From Propionibacterium sp. (GTDB taxonomy: Bacteria; Actinomycetota; Actinomycetes; Propionibacteriales; Propionibacteriaceae): a DNA stretch of 15,176 bases. The translations under genes were made by a program, and so were the position numbers. Under the pieces are notes generated by a model. It saw nothing but the letters and a program-made list of their open reading frames with translations, ran no database searches and was not told the origin of the DNA. The stretch is from the NCBI GenBank assembly GCA_012719335.1, contig JAAYAO010000170.1, positions 1-15,176 of the forward strand. The letters are read 5' to 3'. This document shows positions 12,275 through 15,176 of the stretch, in pieces (the first letter of the stretch is position 1; each line of letters opens with the position of its first letter).

Positions 12275-14626
12275 TCAGGGATTGCGGGCGACCACGTGCA
12301 CCCGGTCGGCGTCGCGCACGATGGCGACCGCACCGTGCTGGTCGGTGCGCGCGACGGTCATCCGGCGGTCGTTCAGGGTGCGGATCAGGCTGGGTGCGGG
12401 GTGGCCGTAGGAGTTGTCGGCGCCAACGCTGATCACCGCGACCGGTGCTGCGGCGGCCTCGTAGAGGTGGGGGTCGAAATCGGCCGAACCGTGGTGGGCG
12501 ACCTTCACCACGTCCACCCGCCGGGCGCCCAGTTCCCGGGCCAGGCGGCGTTGCCCGTCGGCGGTCAGGTCGCCGGTGAGCAGGACGCGCACCCCGTCCA
12601 CCTCGACGATCGCGCCGATCGAGGCGTCGTTCTCGGTGGCGGATTCACCGTCGGAGGCGGTACCGGAGGCCGGTACCCGGTTCGGGCCGAGGATCTCGAT
12701 CCGGGCGGCACCGACGTCGAAGCGTTGCCCCGGCCCGGCGATCAGCGTCCGGTCGCCGTAGCGGGCGGCCACGTCGGCGGCATCGTGGGCCGGGGACGGC
12801 AACGGGGAGACCAGCACCAGGTCCACCGGCATCCCGGCCACGGCATCCAACCCACCGATGTGGTCGGCGTGGTAGTGGCTGAGCATCAACACCGGCACCC
12901 GGCGGACGCCGAGCTCGGTCAGACACTGCTGCAGTGGCAGGGGGTCGGCTCCGGTGTCCACCAGCAGGATCTGGTCGGGCGCCACGCGCATCGCCAACGC
13001 GTCCCCCTGCCCCACGTCACAGGCCACCAGCACCCAGTTCGGGGGCGGCCAGCCGGGCGGGGTGGGGCCGCGCAGCACCGCGACGACCAGTAGCACCGCG
13101 ATTGCCAGCACCGCCCAGCGTCGCCGCAGGATGGGGGCCACCAGTGGGGCGGCCACCGCGATCACCGCGACCAGCCACAGCAGCGCCGCGGTGGTGCCGT
13201 GGAAGGTGATCGCCGAGCCGGGGAAGCCTGCTCCCAGCTCGGCCACCCACACCACGACCTGGGCACACCACCCGGCGGCGAACCCGAACACCCCGGCCGG
13301 CGCCGGGTGCAGCAGACCCGCCCCGGCGGCCGCGAAACCCAGTACGGTTGCCGGCCCCACCGCCGGCCCGGCCAGCGCATTCGCCACCAGGGCGACCAGG
13401 CTGACCTCGCCGGAGATCGCGGTGACCACCGGTTGGGTGGCCAACTGTGCGGCCAGCGGCACGGCGATCGCTTCGGCGACCGGCCTGGGCAGCCACCCGA
13501 CCAACGCGTCGGTCCAGCCGCGGCTCCACACGATGATCCCGGCGCTGGCGGTCACCGACAGCACGAACCCGATCGATCGGGCCAGCCAGGGGTCGATCAG
13601 CACCAGGGTGAACACCGCCATCGACAGGTGCCGCACCCCTCGTCGTGGTGCGCCGGCCCGGGGCACCCCCACCACGCTCAATGCGGCCACCGTGACCAGA
13701 CCCATCGCGGCCGCGCGCAGCACGCTCGGCTCGGTGCGGCACAACGCCACGAAGATCACCACCGCGCCGATGCCGACCACCTGCAGCCACCGCCCCCGTA
13801 CCCCGATTGCCCGGGCCGCGACGGTGAGGAACACCAACAGATAGGTCAGGTTCGCCCCCGACACCGCCGTCAGGTGGGTCAGCCCGGTGCGGACGAAGTT
13901 CTCGCGCAGGTCGTCCGGCATCGCCGAGATGTCGCCCAGCACCAGGGCCGGCACCAGCGCGCGTTGGGCCGGTGGCGCATCGGACACCGCCTCGCGCAAC
14001 CCGGCGCGGACCCGCTCGACCAGCCGCAGGCCGGGGCTCGGTGCGGCCACGACCCGCACCGGCCCCGAACTCCGCAACACCGCGGCCACATCGTCCCCGG
14101 GTTCGGGGGCCGCCGCCCGTACCCGAAGCTGCACCCTGGTGCCGACCGGCAGACCCACCAGGTCGCGACTGTCGGGGCCGGTGAGCACCAGCACCACCGG
14201 GCTGCGCACCTGCCGGTACTCCCCGGCGACACCGACCCGCAGCACGGTGGCGCGGGCATGGGCGTAGTCGCTGTGCCCGCGCCCCGGACGGGGGTCACCG
14301 ACCAGTTCTGCCTCCACCACCGCGGCACCGCCGCGGTGCGCCACCTGCGAGACCAGGCCGCTGTGCCGCTCGGCATGGCGCACCACCCCGAACAGCACCG
14401 CGGCGGCCAGCACCACCGCCACCGCCAGCAGCAACCAACTGCGCTGCACCCGGGCCAGCACCGCGAGCAGGGCCGCGACCCCCGCGACCACCGGCGGCAA
14501 CCATCCGATGCCGCTGGTCGCCACCCACATCGCCAGCCACGCCGCCGCGGCGATCGGGGCGAGCCGCAGATCCGCCCCGGGCCCGGTGTCGGTGGCCGGT
14601 GCGGGCGGGGCGTCGGGGCGGTTCAT
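12275..14626 (-). CDS. comEC: ComEC/Rec2 DNA-uptake channel with MBL-fold domain
   Basis: ComEC moves single-stranded DNA across the cytoplasmic membrane in natural competence. The product is 783 residues, full length. It has N-terminal hydrophobic helices and an OB-like DUF4131 region (about 20-195), then the competence domain (about 220-500) with 'LVLGDISAMPDDLRENFVRTGLTHLTAVSGANLTYLL' features and multiple helices. The C-terminal metallo-beta-lactamase domain (530-783) has 'CDVGQGDALAM' (536-546), 'DTGADP' (557-562), 'SHYHADHIGG' (583-592), 'LTGDL' (683-687), 'AHHGSADF' (710-717) and 'YGHPAPSLI' (740-748), so its metal-binding residues are intact and it may degrade the non-transported strand. 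The ATG at 14626 overlaps the comEA stop by ATGA, which decides the start. Whether this organism is competent cannot be told from the window. Confidence 0.95.
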   Translation of the reverse strand: MNRPDAPPAPATDTGPGADLRLAPIAAAAWLAMWVATSGIGWLPPVVAGVAALLAVLARVQRSWLLLAVAVVLAAAVLFGVVRHAERHSGLVSQVAHRGGAAVVEAELVGDPRPGRGHSDYAHARATVLRVGVAGEYRQVRSPVVLVLTGPDSRDLVGLPVGTRVQLRVRAAAPEPGDDVAAVLRSSGPVRVVAAPSPGLRLVERVRAGLREAVSDAPPAQRALVPALVLGDISAMPDDLRENFVRTGLTHLTAVSGANLTYLLVFLTVAARAIGVRGRWLQVVGIGAVVIFVALCRTEPSVLRAAAMGLVTVAALSVVGVPRAGAPRRGVRHLSMAVFTLVLIDPWLARSIGFVLSVTASAGIIVWSRGWTDALVGWLPRPVAEAIAVPLAAQLATQPVVTAISGEVSLVALVANALAGPAVGPATVLGFAAAGAGLLHPAPAGVFGFAAGWCAQVVVWVAELGAGFPGSAITFHGTTAALLWLVAVIAVAAPLVAPILRRRWAVLAIAVLLVVAVLRGPTPPGWPPPNWVLVACDVGQGDALAMRVAPDQILLVDTGADPLPLQQCLTELGVRRVPVLMLSHYHADHIGGLDAVAGMPVDLVLVSPLPSPAHDAADVAARYGDRTLIAGPGQRFDVGAARIEILGPNRVPASGTASDGESATENDASIGAIVEVDGVRVLLTGDLTADGQRRLARELGARRVDVVKVAHHGSADFDPHLYEAAAAPVAVISVGADNSYGHPAPSLIRTLNDRRMTVARTDQHGAVAIVRDADRVHVVARNP

Positions 14627-15176
14627 ACGGTCACCAGCGGGGCGAGCTTCTCGTAGGTTTTCGGGCCGATGCCAGAGACCTCCTGCAGTTGGTCGACGTG
14701 GGTGAACGGCCCGTTCTCGGTGCGCCACGCAATGATGTTTCCCGCGGTCACCGGTCCCACTCCCGGCAACGCCTCCAGCTGTTCGACCCCGGCGGTGTTC
14801 AGGTTCACCGGGCCGCCCGTCCCGCCCGGTTCGGCCGGGCCGCCGTCGGGGGCGGTGGCGGGGCCGGCCGGACGCACCTCACCACGGGGCCGATCGCGAT
14901 CGCCCACCACGATCTGGGCACCGTCGGGCACCGGTGCGGCGAAGTTCAACTCACCGGGGCGGGCGTCCTCGGCCAACCCACCGGCCGCGTCGATCGCGTC
15001 GGCGACCCGGGCACCCTCGGTCAGGGTGACGACCCCGGGGGTGGTCACCGCCCCCAGCACATGCACCCGGATCCGCACCGGCTCCGGGATCGGGGTGGGG
15101 TGCGCCTGGGGGGTCGGCGGGGTTTCGGGAACCACCGTCTCGATCGGCACCGAGGCCACCTCCCGCGCCCGGATCA
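14623..15176 (-). CDS. comEA: ComEA-like DNA-binding competence protein (5' end outside window)
   Basis: ComEA binds incoming double-stranded DNA outside the membrane and hands it to ComEC. The visible part has a Pro-rich linker ('PETPPTPQAHPTPIPEP'), an SLBB domain ('VRIRVHVLGAVTTPGVVTL', 'GARVADAIDAAGG'), a Pro/Gly-rich spacer, and a C-terminal helix-hairpin-helix pair: 'VNLNTAGVEQLEALPGVG' with 'NIIAWR..NGPFTHVDQL' and 'VSGIGPKTYEKLAPLV'. A GTG at 15159 could serve as a start, but it would leave the protein without the N-terminal membrane anchor normal for ComEA. The frame stays open to the window edge (IRAREVASVP), so I treat the gene as 5'-truncated by the window. It overlaps comEC by four bases. 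Confidence 0.92.
   Translation of the reverse strand, partial: IRAREVASVPIETVVPETPPTPQAHPTPIPEPVRIRVHVLGAVTTPGVVTLTEGARVADAIDAAGGLAEDARPGELNFAAPVPDGAQIVVGDRDRPRGEVRPAGPATAPDGGPAEPGGTGGPVNLNTAGVEQLEALPGVGPVTAGNIIAWRTENGPFTHVDQLQEVSGIGPKTYEKLAPLVTV

Noticed and set aside
13199..14656. Long plus-strand open frame over comEC
   Set aside because: It is opposite a full-length ComEC with intact motifs; the product is low-complexity His/Gln/Arg and unrecognisable.

Overview
The window comes from a high-GC actinobacterium. The coding is dense with strong G/C bias at third codon positions. Conserved actinobacterial genes frame it (hrpB end, rpsT, holA, comEC, comEA), and it carries a sortase/surface-protein pair. 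The mix of genes and short palindromic repeats fits the Propionibacteriales, but I cannot fix the genus from sequence alone.

Layout. (1) 1-1624, + strand: the 3' end of hrpB, a repeat-rich spacer with tandem GGTTGAGC units and a long hairpin, rpsT with a promoter and a strong terminator, then a rhomboid protease. (2) 1648-5036, - strand: a DnaE-like gene directly followed by holA (clamp-loader delta), convergent with the rhomboid gene. (3) 5131-8153, + strand: a persulfide dioxygenase-rhodanese gene and a TSUP exporter form an operon behind a promoter whose spacer is a CsoR/CstR-type palindrome. A SatP-type acetate transporter with its own operator-like palindrome follows. (4) 8154-9175: palindromic REP-like elements surrounding a small two-gene module that looks like a type II toxin-antitoxin pair. 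(5) 9176-15176, - strand: read in transcription order, comEA (5' end outside the window), comEC, a secreted surface protein, a sortase, then rpiB.

How the genes work together. The persulfide dioxygenase, its rhodanese domains and the exporter form a sulfide/persulfide detoxification unit that is probably derepressed by persulfide. The surface protein and sortase overlap by 4 bases and probably act as substrate and enzyme. comEA and comEC are DNA-uptake genes, also coupled by a 4-base overlap. In many actinobacteria comEC is followed by holA with rpsT nearby. Here about 9.6 kb of accessory genes lies between comEC and holA.

The most striking item is the DnaE-like protein. It keeps all nine residues expected to bind metal in the PHP exonuclease domain. 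By alignment it has lost all three polymerase catalytic aspartates (Gly, Ala and Glu instead) and the RPGP motif, and it stops before the tail domains that carry the clamp-binding and OB modules. It looks like a polymerase-dead, nuclease-competent relative of the replicative polymerase, probably co-translated with the delta subunit.
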